Of a stretch of 5,359 nucleotides of DNA, positions 1-5,225 are shown piece by piece. This stretch comes from Flavobacteriales bacterium. Lineage in GTDB: Bacteria; Bacteroidota; Bacteroidia; Flavobacteriales; Crocinitomicaceae. The notes under the pieces were generated by a model. The model had not been told where the DNA came from. It made no database searches and saw only the letters and a list, made by a program, of their open reading frames with translations. The stretch covers positions 1 through 5,359 of the forward strand of contig CANCEQ010000224.1 of NCBI GenBank assembly GCA_947375085.1, in the 5' to 3' direction. The position numbers and the translations under genes were made by a program. The stretch's first letter is position 1. Every line of letters starts with the position of its first letter.

Positions 1-591
1 AATAATAAAATTGAAAATGTATTGGTAAATAATTTAGATCTAGCTTTAGAAATTGAAAACAACAAAAATGAAATTAACTCTTTAGTTATTTTAGATCGAT
101 TTCAATTGAATAATTTACCCTATTCAAAAATAATATTTTACACAAAAAACACAATTATAGGTAGTTTAGGAAAACATAATTATATAGATTCTATTTTAAA
201 TTTATCAGATTCTATTTGTGAAGTTGGAAAAATTAAACCTTTTTCAAAGCGATACGGGAAAAATGATACTATTCCAGCAGAATTTATTAATTACCCCTCA
301 AAAAATATTAATTCATACATGTCAGAAAATATTGTTTTCCCTGAAGATTCGTTAGGAAATGTAATTGAAGGTAAAGTTTATGTATCTTTTGTAATTGGAA
401 TATATGGGGAGATTAAAGATGTGAAAATCGTAAAAGGAACAAACAACGATTTAAATAGAGAAGTAATTAGAGTTATTAAGAATATGAAATACTGGAAACC
501 AGCTACTTGTAACAATGTAAATGTTGAATATAAATTTTTATTGCCTGTAATTTTTAAATTAGATGATATTCCTCAAAAAAGCGACAAATAG
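1..591 (+). CDS. TonB C-terminal-domain-like protein, 5'-truncated by the window edge
   Basis: The frame is open from base 1 to the TAG at 589-591, so the true start lies outside the window; the TTG at base 22 is unlikely to be the start. About 196 residues are visible. The last ~85 residues (from about base 305) look like a TonB C-terminal domain. The central strand reads EGKVYVSFVIGIYGEIKDVK, followed by an acidic/Asn loop, a helix with REVIRVIKNMKYWKP, and a final strand KFLLPVIFKL. This matches the family pattern EGkVyvsFvIdkdG...EAirvi..MP.WkPg...nF.l. In Bacteroidota this domain occurs in TonB energy transducers and in many stand-alone periplasmic or signalling proteins, so a role in outer-membrane transport is not proven. 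The preceding ~100 residues show no recognised domain, and no membrane segment is visible. The gene converges on the recombinase operon with only 22 bp between stop codons. It may be cargo of the element or resident chromosome. Confidence 0.75.
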   Translation, partial: NNKIENVLVNNLDLALEIENNKNEINSLVILDRFQLNNLPYSKIIFYTKNTIIGSLGKHNYIDSILNLSDSICEVGKIKPFSKRYGKNDTIPAEFINYPSKNINSYMSENIVFPEDSLGNVIEGKVYVSFVIGIYGEIKDVKIVKGTNNDLNREVIRVIKNMKYWKPATCNNVNVEYKFLLPVIFKLDDIPQKSDK

Positions 592-613
592 ATTCTAGTG
601 ATAAGAAATCATT

Positions 614-1216
614 TTATCTACTAATAGTAACATATAAATTTTTATCATCTTTAAAGCATTTAATAACTTTAATTAATTCTAAAAATTCTTTGTTTGATTT
701 TAATGGTTTTTCGGAAAGAGAATGGTATATTTCCTTTAATACTTTAGAAAATCTTGTTTTCGAACCTTTATTTATTATAATTTCATGATCTTTTACTAAT
801 GGTATTTTATGTTCAAAATACTCTGTAAGTAATTTTAAAAAAAGATCTAAATCGTTTTGATTTTGAAAAATATATTCCCATCCTTTTTCATCAATATTAT
901 TTAACAAATTTAATATCAACTGGCTAGTTTTATTTTCTACTATTGATACTTTTTGTTCTTTTTCTCCAATAAATAATTCATGATTAATGCTTTTTAAATA
1001 ATCTAAAATAAATGGAATCACATTTTTGTTATGATTTGGAGAAAATGCACCTTTAATATCATTTAATATCTCAAAAGCCTCTAATGGAGATAAATTATGT
1101 TTGTTTAACACCTCTTTTATGTAATGAAAAACAGGCTGAATTGTATTTGAAGGATTGTGATTATCTTTCATCCCCAATAATTCAATAGCTAATTCTAGTT
1201 TTAACGAGTTTTCCAT
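614..1216 (-). CDS. Hypothetical 200-aa protein, third gene of the recombinase operon
   Basis: The ATG lies only 4 bp past the recombinase stop codon, which implies co-transcription and probably translational coupling. I do not recognise the protein with confidence. It is soluble-looking and helical, with no signal peptide, membrane segment or cysteine cluster; its only cysteine is near residue 187. The N-terminal half (1-80) is a set of predicted helices (LKLELAIELLGM, VFHYIKEVLNKHNLSPLEAF). The centre (95-135) is leucine-rich (TSQLILNLLNNI, DLDLFLKLLTEYF). The C-terminus (145-200) carries IIINKGSKTRFSKVLKEIYH, then a Lys-rich helix and a DDKNLY tail. That C-terminal layout is reminiscent of accessory proteins in Bacteroidota mobile elements, including the RteC-like group, but this is an impression and not an identification. 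Its position makes a role in recombination, element regulation or element maintenance plausible. Composition is very AT-rich, like the rest of the operon. Confidence 0.8.
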   Translation of the reverse strand: MENSLKLELAIELLGMKDNHNPSNTIQPVFHYIKEVLNKHNLSPLEAFEILNDIKGAFSPNHNKNVIPFILDYLKSINHELFIGEKEQKVSIVENKTSQLILNLLNNIDEKGWEYIFQNQNDLDLFLKLLTEYFEHKIPLVKDHEIIINKGSKTRFSKVLKEIYHSLSEKPLKSNKEFLELIKVIKCFKDDKNLYVTISR

Positions 1217-1220
1217 TTTA

Positions 1221-2360
1221 TTATTCTAGTTTTATTTTGTCGATTGTTTCTCTCTTTTTTTGGTCAACAACTTTAGCATAAATCTGAGTTGTTTTTAAAT
1301 CCTTAGGTCCAAGCATTTTTGAAATTGTATAAAAGTCTGTACCCTTACTCAATTGTAAAATTGCGTAGGTATGTCTAAAACAATGAAAAGTAATATCTTT
1401 TGTAATTCCTGCTGAACCAATCCATTGATATAAATGTTTATTATGATAAGCTGAATACTTTAATCCTTCAAAAACATTTACATCTTTATCTTTTGGTTCT
1501 CCCATTAATTGAATTGCCTTTTCAGGCAAAGGATTTCTTTCTATTCCTTTAGTTTTTTTCTGCATAAAACTAAGATACCCACCTTCTCCTTCTATGTGTT
1601 CAAATTCTCCCCATTTCAATTTTTGAATATCTGAAAAACGTAATCCTGTTAAAGCTGAAAATAAAGCAACGTTTTTTAATAACTGATTTTGACAATCTGT
1701 TTTAAATAAAGATTTTAGTTCATCTTCAGTTAAAAAGTTTCTTCGTGTTTCTGCTGGCTTAATAGAGCCTATTTTAGCGTTTAAATCAATAGTGAGGTAA
1801 TCTTCTTTGAATGCTTGTTTAAGAGTCGCTTTTACCTTGTTAAAATAAGATACGGCAGAATTTTGAGCAAGATTAGTTTTTGAACTTTTGTTACTTTTAG
1901 TATTCAATAAATATTCTTTAAAATCTTCAAAAAATTGGACAGTCAATTCTGAAAATTTGATCTGACCATTTGTAAACTGATTCAAATATTTATATGCTGA
2001 AACCCAATTATCATGATTTGAATATTTTCGTTTATCTGTTAATTTTTTGAAATACTCGACAAAATTTTGTTCCCCTAATTCTTTTAATCTAAGTTGTTCT
2101 TTTTCGTACCCTGTATAAATTTCTGATTTGTTGTATTGCATCGCTCTATTCTGCATGATTTGTTCAGCCAATTGAATAGTTTGTTTATTTGATTGTTTTT
2201 CTAACGGTGTTTTTGGGTTGTCCAAAATATACATGCCTAAAAACTCTCTTCTTGTTAATTTTCCATTTTTAGGACTAACAATTGCTGGATAATAATCAAT
2301 ATATAAACTTTGTCTATTTCCTTTAATCGGTGATTTACGTAATTTAACTTTTATAGCCAT
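1221..2360 (-). CDS. Tyrosine site-specific recombinase (integrase) of an integrative element
   Basis: This 379-residue protein has the architecture of Bacteroidota element integrases. Residues ~1-90 form an arm-DNA-binding/leader region (KVKLRKSPIKGNRQSLYIDY). Residues ~97-190 form a SAM-like core-binding domain, and ~205-379 the catalytic domain. Visible active-site residues are Arg241 (TGLRFSDI), Lys269 (QKKT), His326 and Arg329 (HCFRHTYA), and the nucleophile Tyr361 (TTQIYAKV). The sixth position, normally His in a LGH motif or Trp, is Pro352 here (MLGPKDLKTT). Recombinases of this class bind core and arm sites and exchange strands through a 3'-phosphotyrosine intermediate, integrating or excising an element. 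The gene is full length with no frameshift. It starts 11 bp after the HTH gene and ends 4 bp before the next gene, so it is the middle gene of an operon reading away from mnmE. The Pro352 substitution could lower activity; many family members tolerate changes at this site better than at the Arg residues or Tyr. Confidence 0.95.
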   Translation of the reverse strand: MAIKVKLRKSPIKGNRQSLYIDYYPAIVSPKNGKLTRREFLGMYILDNPKTPLEKQSNKQTIQLAEQIMQNRAMQYNKSEIYTGYEKEQLRLKELGEQNFVEYFKKLTDKRKYSNHDNWVSAYKYLNQFTNGQIKFSELTVQFFEDFKEYLLNTKSNKSSKTNLAQNSAVSYFNKVKATLKQAFKEDYLTIDLNAKIGSIKPAETRRNFLTEDELKSLFKTDCQNQLLKNVALFSALTGLRFSDIQKLKWGEFEHIEGEGGYLSFMQKKTKGIERNPLPEKAIQLMGEPKDKDVNVFEGLKYSAYHNKHLYQWIGSAGITKDITFHCFRHTYAILQLSKGTDFYTISKMLGPKDLKTTQIYAKVVDQKKRETIDKIKLE

Positions 2361-2371
2361 TTCAAAAATTC

Positions 2372-3100
2372 TTAAATTTCTACTTTCATAATCTTATCAA
2401 AGTGAAATTTAGACACTTTAATATATTTACCTATTCTTTGTTTTGGTAGTTTGTATTCACTTATTCTACCATAAATTTGATCTCTATTCAAATTGTATTT
2501 TTCTATAATTTCCTCCACAGAATACCATTCTTTAATATCAGTATTATCAGTGCGATGATTTTTAAAATATTTGTCAATGTGAAATTTTGAAACCTGTAAT
2601 TTTCCCAAATGTAACGTTGTCGGAATGTTTTGTTTTTTGATTATCTCATATAAGCGTCTATATTTCAATAAATACTTTTCTTCTATCTCTTTAATCGAAT
2701 AGAATTCTGTAATCAATTTTTTCTCTCTGATTGGTTTTATTGGCTTTGGTTTCTCAAATAGATTTAAAAAATCTTCATGCTTTAATATTGTACGTGTACC
2801 CGCTTTTGCGAATGTGATTTCATTTTTGTCAATCATACGGTAAATTGTTCTTCTACTTATTCCAAATAATTGACTTGCTTCTTCTATACTTAAGTATGGT
2901 TTATTGAAAATTCGTTCAATAGGCTTTATTAATTCTGATTGTGTCTCTAGATTAGATGAGGTTATTTTTTCCTCTTTCTTTTTTAATTTATAAGCCTTTT
3001 TACGGCATGAATCTGAGCAATAGAGTGTCACAGTTGTTTTCGCATCGAATAACACCTTACAAAGTTTACAGACTCTCTTTACTAAAATATTTGAACTCAT
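2372..3100 (-). CDS. Zinc-motif plus triple winged-HTH (MerR/excisionase-like) DNA-binding protein
   Basis: This 242-residue protein opens with a Cys4 motif, C11-x2-C14 and C28-x3-C32 (CKLC...YCSDSC), a probable small zinc ribbon, followed by a Lys-rich stretch at 33-46. Three helix-turn-helix units of the HTH_17/excisionase type follow. Unit 1 (~69-116) reads YLSIEEASQLFGISRRTIYR and ends in the basic wing KAGTRTILKHEDF. Unit 2 (~133-179) begins FYSIKEIEEKYLL and unit 3 (~192-238) begins WYSVEEIIEKYNL. Units 2 and 3 are clearly related: both have Y-S-[IV]-x-E-I-x-E-K-Y, a Gly-Lys wing and the signature VSKFH[IF]DK, so they look like an internal duplication. As first gene of the recombinase operon, the protein could be a recombination directionality factor, an autoregulator of the operon, or both. 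The ATG is chosen because it immediately precedes the zinc motif and lies ~70 nt below a good promoter. There are no signs of decay. Confidence 0.9.
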   Translation of the reverse strand: MSSNILVKRVCKLCKVLFDAKTTVTLYCSDSCRKKAYKLKKKEEKITSSNLETQSELIKPIERIFNKPYLSIEEASQLFGISRRTIYRMIDKNEITFAKAGTRTILKHEDFLNLFEKPKPIKPIREKKLITEFYSIKEIEEKYLLKYRRLYEIIKKQNIPTTLHLGKLQVSKFHIDKYFKNHRTDNTDIKEWYSVEEIIEKYNLNRDQIYGRISEYKLPKQRIGKYIKVSKFHFDKIMKVEI

Positions 3101-3117
3101 TCCTTTTTTATACGCCT

Positions 3118-3146
3118 ATATGTGTCTTAGTGTGCCAATATGTGTC
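3118..3146. repeat. Two direct copies of ATATGTGTC, 20 bp apart, in the operon leader
   Basis: ATATGTGTC occurs at 3118-3126 and 3138-3146, a centre-to-centre distance of 20 bp or about two helical turns. The second copy overlaps the left arm of the palindrome. Both are followed within a few bases by AGTG. Same-face spacing suggests cooperative binding by a multi-HTH protein or arm-type recombinase sites. Confidence 0.45.
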
Positions 3147-3157
3147 ATCTAGTGACA
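3143..3157. promoter_or_regulatory. Palindrome in the operon leader, candidate operator
   Basis: TGTCATCTAGTGACA is a perfect 5-bp inverted repeat (TGTCA/TGACA) around a 5-bp centre. It lies 20-34 bp downstream of the -7 box and upstream of the HTH start. Its place between promoter and first gene suits a repressor site. The operon's own HTH protein is the obvious candidate ligand by context, but no binding is shown. Confidence 0.4.
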
Positions 3158-3171
3158 TAATTATACTTTAG

Positions 3172-3220
3172 ACGTACAAATATATCTAAGACTTTTATAA
3201 AAATACAAATAACGTACAAA
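3172..3220. repeat. Two direct copies of ACGTACAAA, 40 bp apart, around the operon promoter
   Basis: ACGTACAAA occurs at 3172-3180 and 3212-3220. The first overlaps the -7 box and the second lies just outside the -33 box. The spacing is close to four helical turns. They may be regulator or recombinase arm sites, or coincidence in AT-rich DNA. Confidence 0.35.
3177..3209 (-). promoter_or_regulatory. Bacteroidota-type promoter of the HTH-recombinase operon
   Basis: On the minus strand a -33-like TTTG (3209-3206) is followed, after 21 bp, by TATATTTG (3184-3177). The second box is a perfect match to the Bacteroidota -7 consensus TAnnTTTG, and the spacing is within the usual range. Transcription would start near 3171, giving a leader of about 70 nt before the HTH start codon at 3100. 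Confidence 0.65.
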
Positions 3221-3274
3221 AATTATCAAAATAAACGAATAACATCACAAACAAAACAATAACTTTACCTCATC

Positions 3275-3309
3275 AAAAAACCCTGTAAAATCAATCATTT
3301 ACAGGGTTT
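3275..3309 (-). terminator. Intrinsic terminator downstream of mnmE
   Basis: A perfect 12-bp inverted repeat, AAACCCTGTAAA (3278-3289) and TTTACAGGGTTT (3298-3309), encloses an 8-nt loop. On the minus strand the stem runs into six T residues (complement of 3275-3280), partly shared with the stem. It begins about 35 nt after the mnmE stop codon, so it should end mnmE transcription and insulate the HTH operon promoter. Confidence 0.85.
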
Positions 3310-3343
3310 AATATGTTTTTGTTATATCTTTATTTTGATATAG

Positions 3344-4771
3344 TTACTTTCCGATACAAAACTTACTAAAAATATTCCCCAAAATCTCATCTGAAGATAT
3401 ATCACCAGTAATACTTCCCAACTGATACATTGCCTGACGAATATCCATAGCAACAAAATCCGAACTCACATTTGATTCCAAACCGTCTTTAGCACTTTGC
3501 AACGAAGCTTCTGTTTTTGTCAACGCATCAAAATGACGTACATTGGAAACGATTGTCTCGTTCGCTAAATCGTAATTTCCAAGAACCTGCGCTTCCATCC
3601 ATGAACGTAATTCGTCGATGCCTTTTCCTTCTTTAGCACTGATTGAAATGAACTTCGATACATCCCGAACAAAATTCGGGACACTCAGTTCATTTAAATC
3701 GACGTATCGAAGATCAGCTTTATTACCAATCAATAAAAATTTCTTGTCTGGATATTCAGTTTGTAATTCGTTCACCCATTCAGCAGCCGTTTTGGTATCC
3801 ATCGAAGCGTGACCTTCGGCTTTTGAAGCTTCTTCACTGTAATCACTCATCACTAAAACGATTTGAGCAGATTTGATTTTATCCAATGAACGTTCAATCC
3901 CCATTGCTTCGATTGTTTCCGCTCCTTCACGGATTCCGGCTGTATCGATTAATCGGAACAAAATTCCGTTGATATTTAGAGTTTCTTCTATGACATCTCT
4001 AGTTGTACCTTCGATGTTACTTACGATGGCTCTGTCCTCTCCTAAAAGTGTATTTAATAGGGTGCTTTTTCCTGTATTCGGAGCACCTACAATTGCAACT
4101 GGTACCCCATTTTTTATGGCATTTCCTAATTCAAATGATTTCGCTAATCGGCCGATGTAAAGTAGAACATCATTGACCATTTTATTGAGTTGGGTTCTGT
4201 CAGCAAATTGCACGTCTTCTTCCCCAAAATCTAACTCTAATTCAATTAAACTCGCAAAATTGATTAGTTTTTCGCGGATATCTTTTAATTCATTGGAAAA
4301 TCCACCGCGCATTTGTTTCATGGCGATGTTGTGTGCATTCCTCGATTGAGAAGCAATTAAATCAGCTACTGCTTCGGCTTGAGAAAGGTCCATTTTACCA
4401 TTCATAAACGCACGCATCGTGAATTCTCCTGGTTCTGCCATTCGACAACCATTGTCTAATAAAAGCTGAATGATTTGTTGTTGAATAAACGGAGAACCAT
4501 GGCACCCAATTTCAGCTATTTCTTCGCCGGTAAAACTTTTTCCTTTCGAGAAAATAGTAATCAAAACCTCATCGATGATTTCACCTAACTTGTTTTTAAT
4601 GGTTGCAAAGTGTGCTGTATGCGATTCTTTTCCAACTAAATTTTTCGATGAAATTTTTGAAACGATTGATAATGCCTCATTTCCTGAAATACGAATCAAC
4701 CCAATTGCCCCTACTCCATTAGCAGTTGAAAGCGCACAAATTGTATCGTTGTTTTGTCCTACGTTTATCAT
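3344..4771 (-). CDS. mnmE: tRNA uridine-5-carboxymethylaminomethyl(34) synthesis GTPase MnmE
   Basis: MnmE works with MnmG (GidA) in the cytoplasm to install the cmnm5 group on wobble uridine 34 of certain tRNAs, using a methylene-THF-derived carbon and GTP hydrolysis. The 475-residue protein is complete. Residues ~1-125 form the N-terminal folate-binding domain (GAIGLIRISG, GEFTMRAFMNGKMDLSQAEA). A helical domain follows, split by an inserted G domain (~222-395). The G motifs are all present: G1 GAPNTGKS (229-236), G2 GTTRD (255-259), G3 DTAG (276-279), G4 NKAD (350-353) and G5 SAK (378-380). The C-terminal CIGK (472-475) carries the conserved catalytic Cys472. Length is slightly above the usual ~455-465. 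The chosen ATG leaves a short N-terminus before NDTICALST, as in relatives. The gene is terminated by its own hairpin and is divergent from the exported-protein gene on the right. The G+C content is higher than in the operon to the left, as expected of a core gene. Confidence 0.98.
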   Translation of the reverse strand: MINVGQNNDTICALSTANGVGAIGLIRISGNEALSIVSKISSKNLVGKESHTAHFATIKNKLGEIIDEVLITIFSKGKSFTGEEIAEIGCHGSPFIQQQIIQLLLDNGCRMAEPGEFTMRAFMNGKMDLSQAEAVADLIASQSRNAHNIAMKQMRGGFSNELKDIREKLINFASLIELELDFGEEDVQFADRTQLNKMVNDVLLYIGRLAKSFELGNAIKNGVPVAIVGAPNTGKSTLLNTLLGEDRAIVSNIEGTTRDVIEETLNINGILFRLIDTAGIREGAETIEAMGIERSLDKIKSAQIVLVMSDYSEEASKAEGHASMDTKTAAEWVNELQTEYPDKKFLLIGNKADLRYVDLNELSVPNFVRDVSKFISISAKEGKGIDELRSWMEAQVLGNYDLANETIVSNVRHFDALTKTEASLQSAKDGLESNVSSDFVAMDIRQAMYQLGSITGDISSDEILGNIFSKFCIGK

Positions 4772-4775
4772 GTTA

Positions 4776-4783
4776 CAAAATTA
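4776..4783 (-). promoter_or_regulatory. Possible -7 box of the mnmE promoter
   Basis: TAATTTTG on the minus strand matches TAnnTTTG exactly. It ends only 4 nt before the mnmE ATG, so transcription would start at or very near the start codon (leaderless or nearly so). The nearest TTTG upstream is 33 bp away, too far for a normal -33 box, so this is a weak call. Confidence 0.3.
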
Positions 4784-4886
4784 GAAATTATCCTTTGGTA
4801 AGCTGCTACTTTATCTCAAAAAGTAAAAAAGGATACATGATAAAGAAACAACTTGGATTTATTCGTTGTGACTCGATGTAATTATT

Positions 4887-5085
4887 AATTCGGCCGTTCC
4901 GCTGGAACTTATATCAATTGGTTTTATTATTCGGGATGAACCGTTGTTCATCCCTATAAGATCGGTCGTTCCGCTGGAACTTGAATACATTATAAAGTTT
5001 ATGAAATCTTTAAGGGGAGTATACTATTTTAATACATAGTTAATCAACATCTTACACAATCAAGTTCCTTCGGAACGGACGAATT
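4887..5085. repeat. Three copies of a GTTCC-N3-GGAAC palindromic repeat, two direct and one inverted
   Basis: Copy 1 (core 4891-4910) and copy 2 (4963-4982) share 19 of 20 bases, the core being CGTTCCGCTGGAACTT. They are direct repeats 72 bp apart. Copy 3 (5062-5085) is inverted; over 24 bases it agrees with copy 1 (4887-4910) at 21 positions. Each copy folds into a 5-bp GTTCC/GGAAC stem with a 3-nt loop. The outer copies therefore form 24-bp imperfect terminal inverted repeats around a 199-bp segment. This resembles REP/BIME-type intergenic repeats or a small non-autonomous element; no target-site duplication is evident. Confidence 0.6.
4933..4954. repeat. Perfect 9-bp hairpin between the two direct repeat copies
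   Basis: GGGATGAAC (4933-4941) and GTTCATCCC (4946-4954) pair perfectly around a 4-nt CGTT loop. It has no T-run on either side, so it is not a standard intrinsic terminator. Its central place between copies 1 and 2 suggests it is part of the same repeat unit. Confidence 0.6.
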
Positions 5086-5090
5086 TGTAC

Positions 5091-5109
5091 CAATGGATAA
5101 AATCCATTG
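5091..5109. repeat. Perfect 8-bp hairpin with an AAA loop
   Basis: CAATGGAT (5091-5098) and ATCCATTG (5102-5109) pair perfectly around AAA. The hairpin lies 6 bp beyond the inverted repeat copy and upstream of the right-hand promoter box. It could be a regulator site for the divergent gene or part of the repeat cluster. Confidence 0.5.
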
Positions 5110-5194
5110 TCATTACAATTACCTTTAGCCATTGCCATTCATCTGATACTTCGACCGATAAACCGAAAATAAATCGGAATAAAAATACATTTGT

Positions 5195-5202
5195 TATATT
5201 TG
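5195..5202 (+). promoter_or_regulatory. -7 box of the right-hand gene promoter
   Basis: TATATTTG matches TAnnTTTG exactly and lies 23 bp before the ATG at 5226, giving a leader of roughly 18 nt. No TTTG or TTG is present about 17-23 bp further upstream, so the -33 element is missing or degenerate. Confidence 0.45.
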
Positions 5203-5225
5203 GTGAAAATAAAACTTTAGAAGTA

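Larger units (their letters stand above)
614..3220 (-). mobile_element. Integration module at one end of a putative integrative element; boundaries approximate
   Basis: Three closely packed co-directional genes (DNA-binding protein, tyrosine recombinase, unknown protein) with their own promoter lie just beyond the 3' end of mnmE. Such a block is typical of the recombination end of genomic islands and integrative elements. The region is much richer in A+T than mnmE: hand counts of single 60-base lines give 13 G+C in 901-960 against 25 G+C in 3661-3720. The 3' end of mnmE/trmE/thdF is a known tyrosine-recombinase target (Salmonella genomic island 1). No second copy of the mnmE 3' end was found in the window in the expected orientation, so the far attachment site would lie to the left, outside. 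No transfer, replication or relaxase genes are visible, so the element type cannot be decided. Confidence 0.55.
4784..5225. other. Divergent intergenic region with clustered hairpins and no credible gene
   Basis: About 440 bp separate the mnmE start from the exported-protein start. I see no tRNA, rRNA or convincing ORF here; the minus-strand frame at 5060-5251 overlaps the right-hand gene's start and looks like chance. The content is a cluster of short perfect hairpins at 4896-4908, 4933-4954, 4968-4980, 5064-5076 and 5091-5109, plus a promoter box near the right end. The density of palindromes suggests a repetitive intergenic element rather than a single regulatory site. Confidence 0.6.

Noticed and set aside
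17..33. TGTATTGGTAAATAA resembles the 3' end of mnmE (TGTATCGGAAAGTAA), suggesting a second attachment site.
   Set aside because: It matches at 12 of 15 bases but lies in the opposite orientation to that required for a direct att repeat, and it falls within an open coding frame. Likely chance.
22..591. A complete 189-residue gene starting at the TTG at base 22.
   Set aside because: The frame is open back to base 1 and no start signals are seen at the TTG. It is better described as a gene truncated by the window edge.
592..613. A terminator between the two convergent genes, from the GATAA/TTATC repeat at 600-618.
   Set aside because: The stem is only 5 bp, all but one pair A-T, with a 9-nt loop. 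Too weak to call.
2956..3171. Plus-strand ORF opposite the start of the HTH gene.
   Set aside because: Mostly antisense to a clear DNA-binding protein; no family resemblance or start signal. Shadow frame.
3618..4784. Several plus-strand ORFs (3618-3812, 3873-4160, 4575-4784) opposite mnmE.
   Set aside because: All lie antisense to the conserved MnmE coding sequence and encode no recognisable protein.
4887..5109. CRISPR array, because of repeated short palindromes.
   Set aside because: Only three copies with uneven spacing, one inverted, and no cas genes. Not a CRISPR layout.
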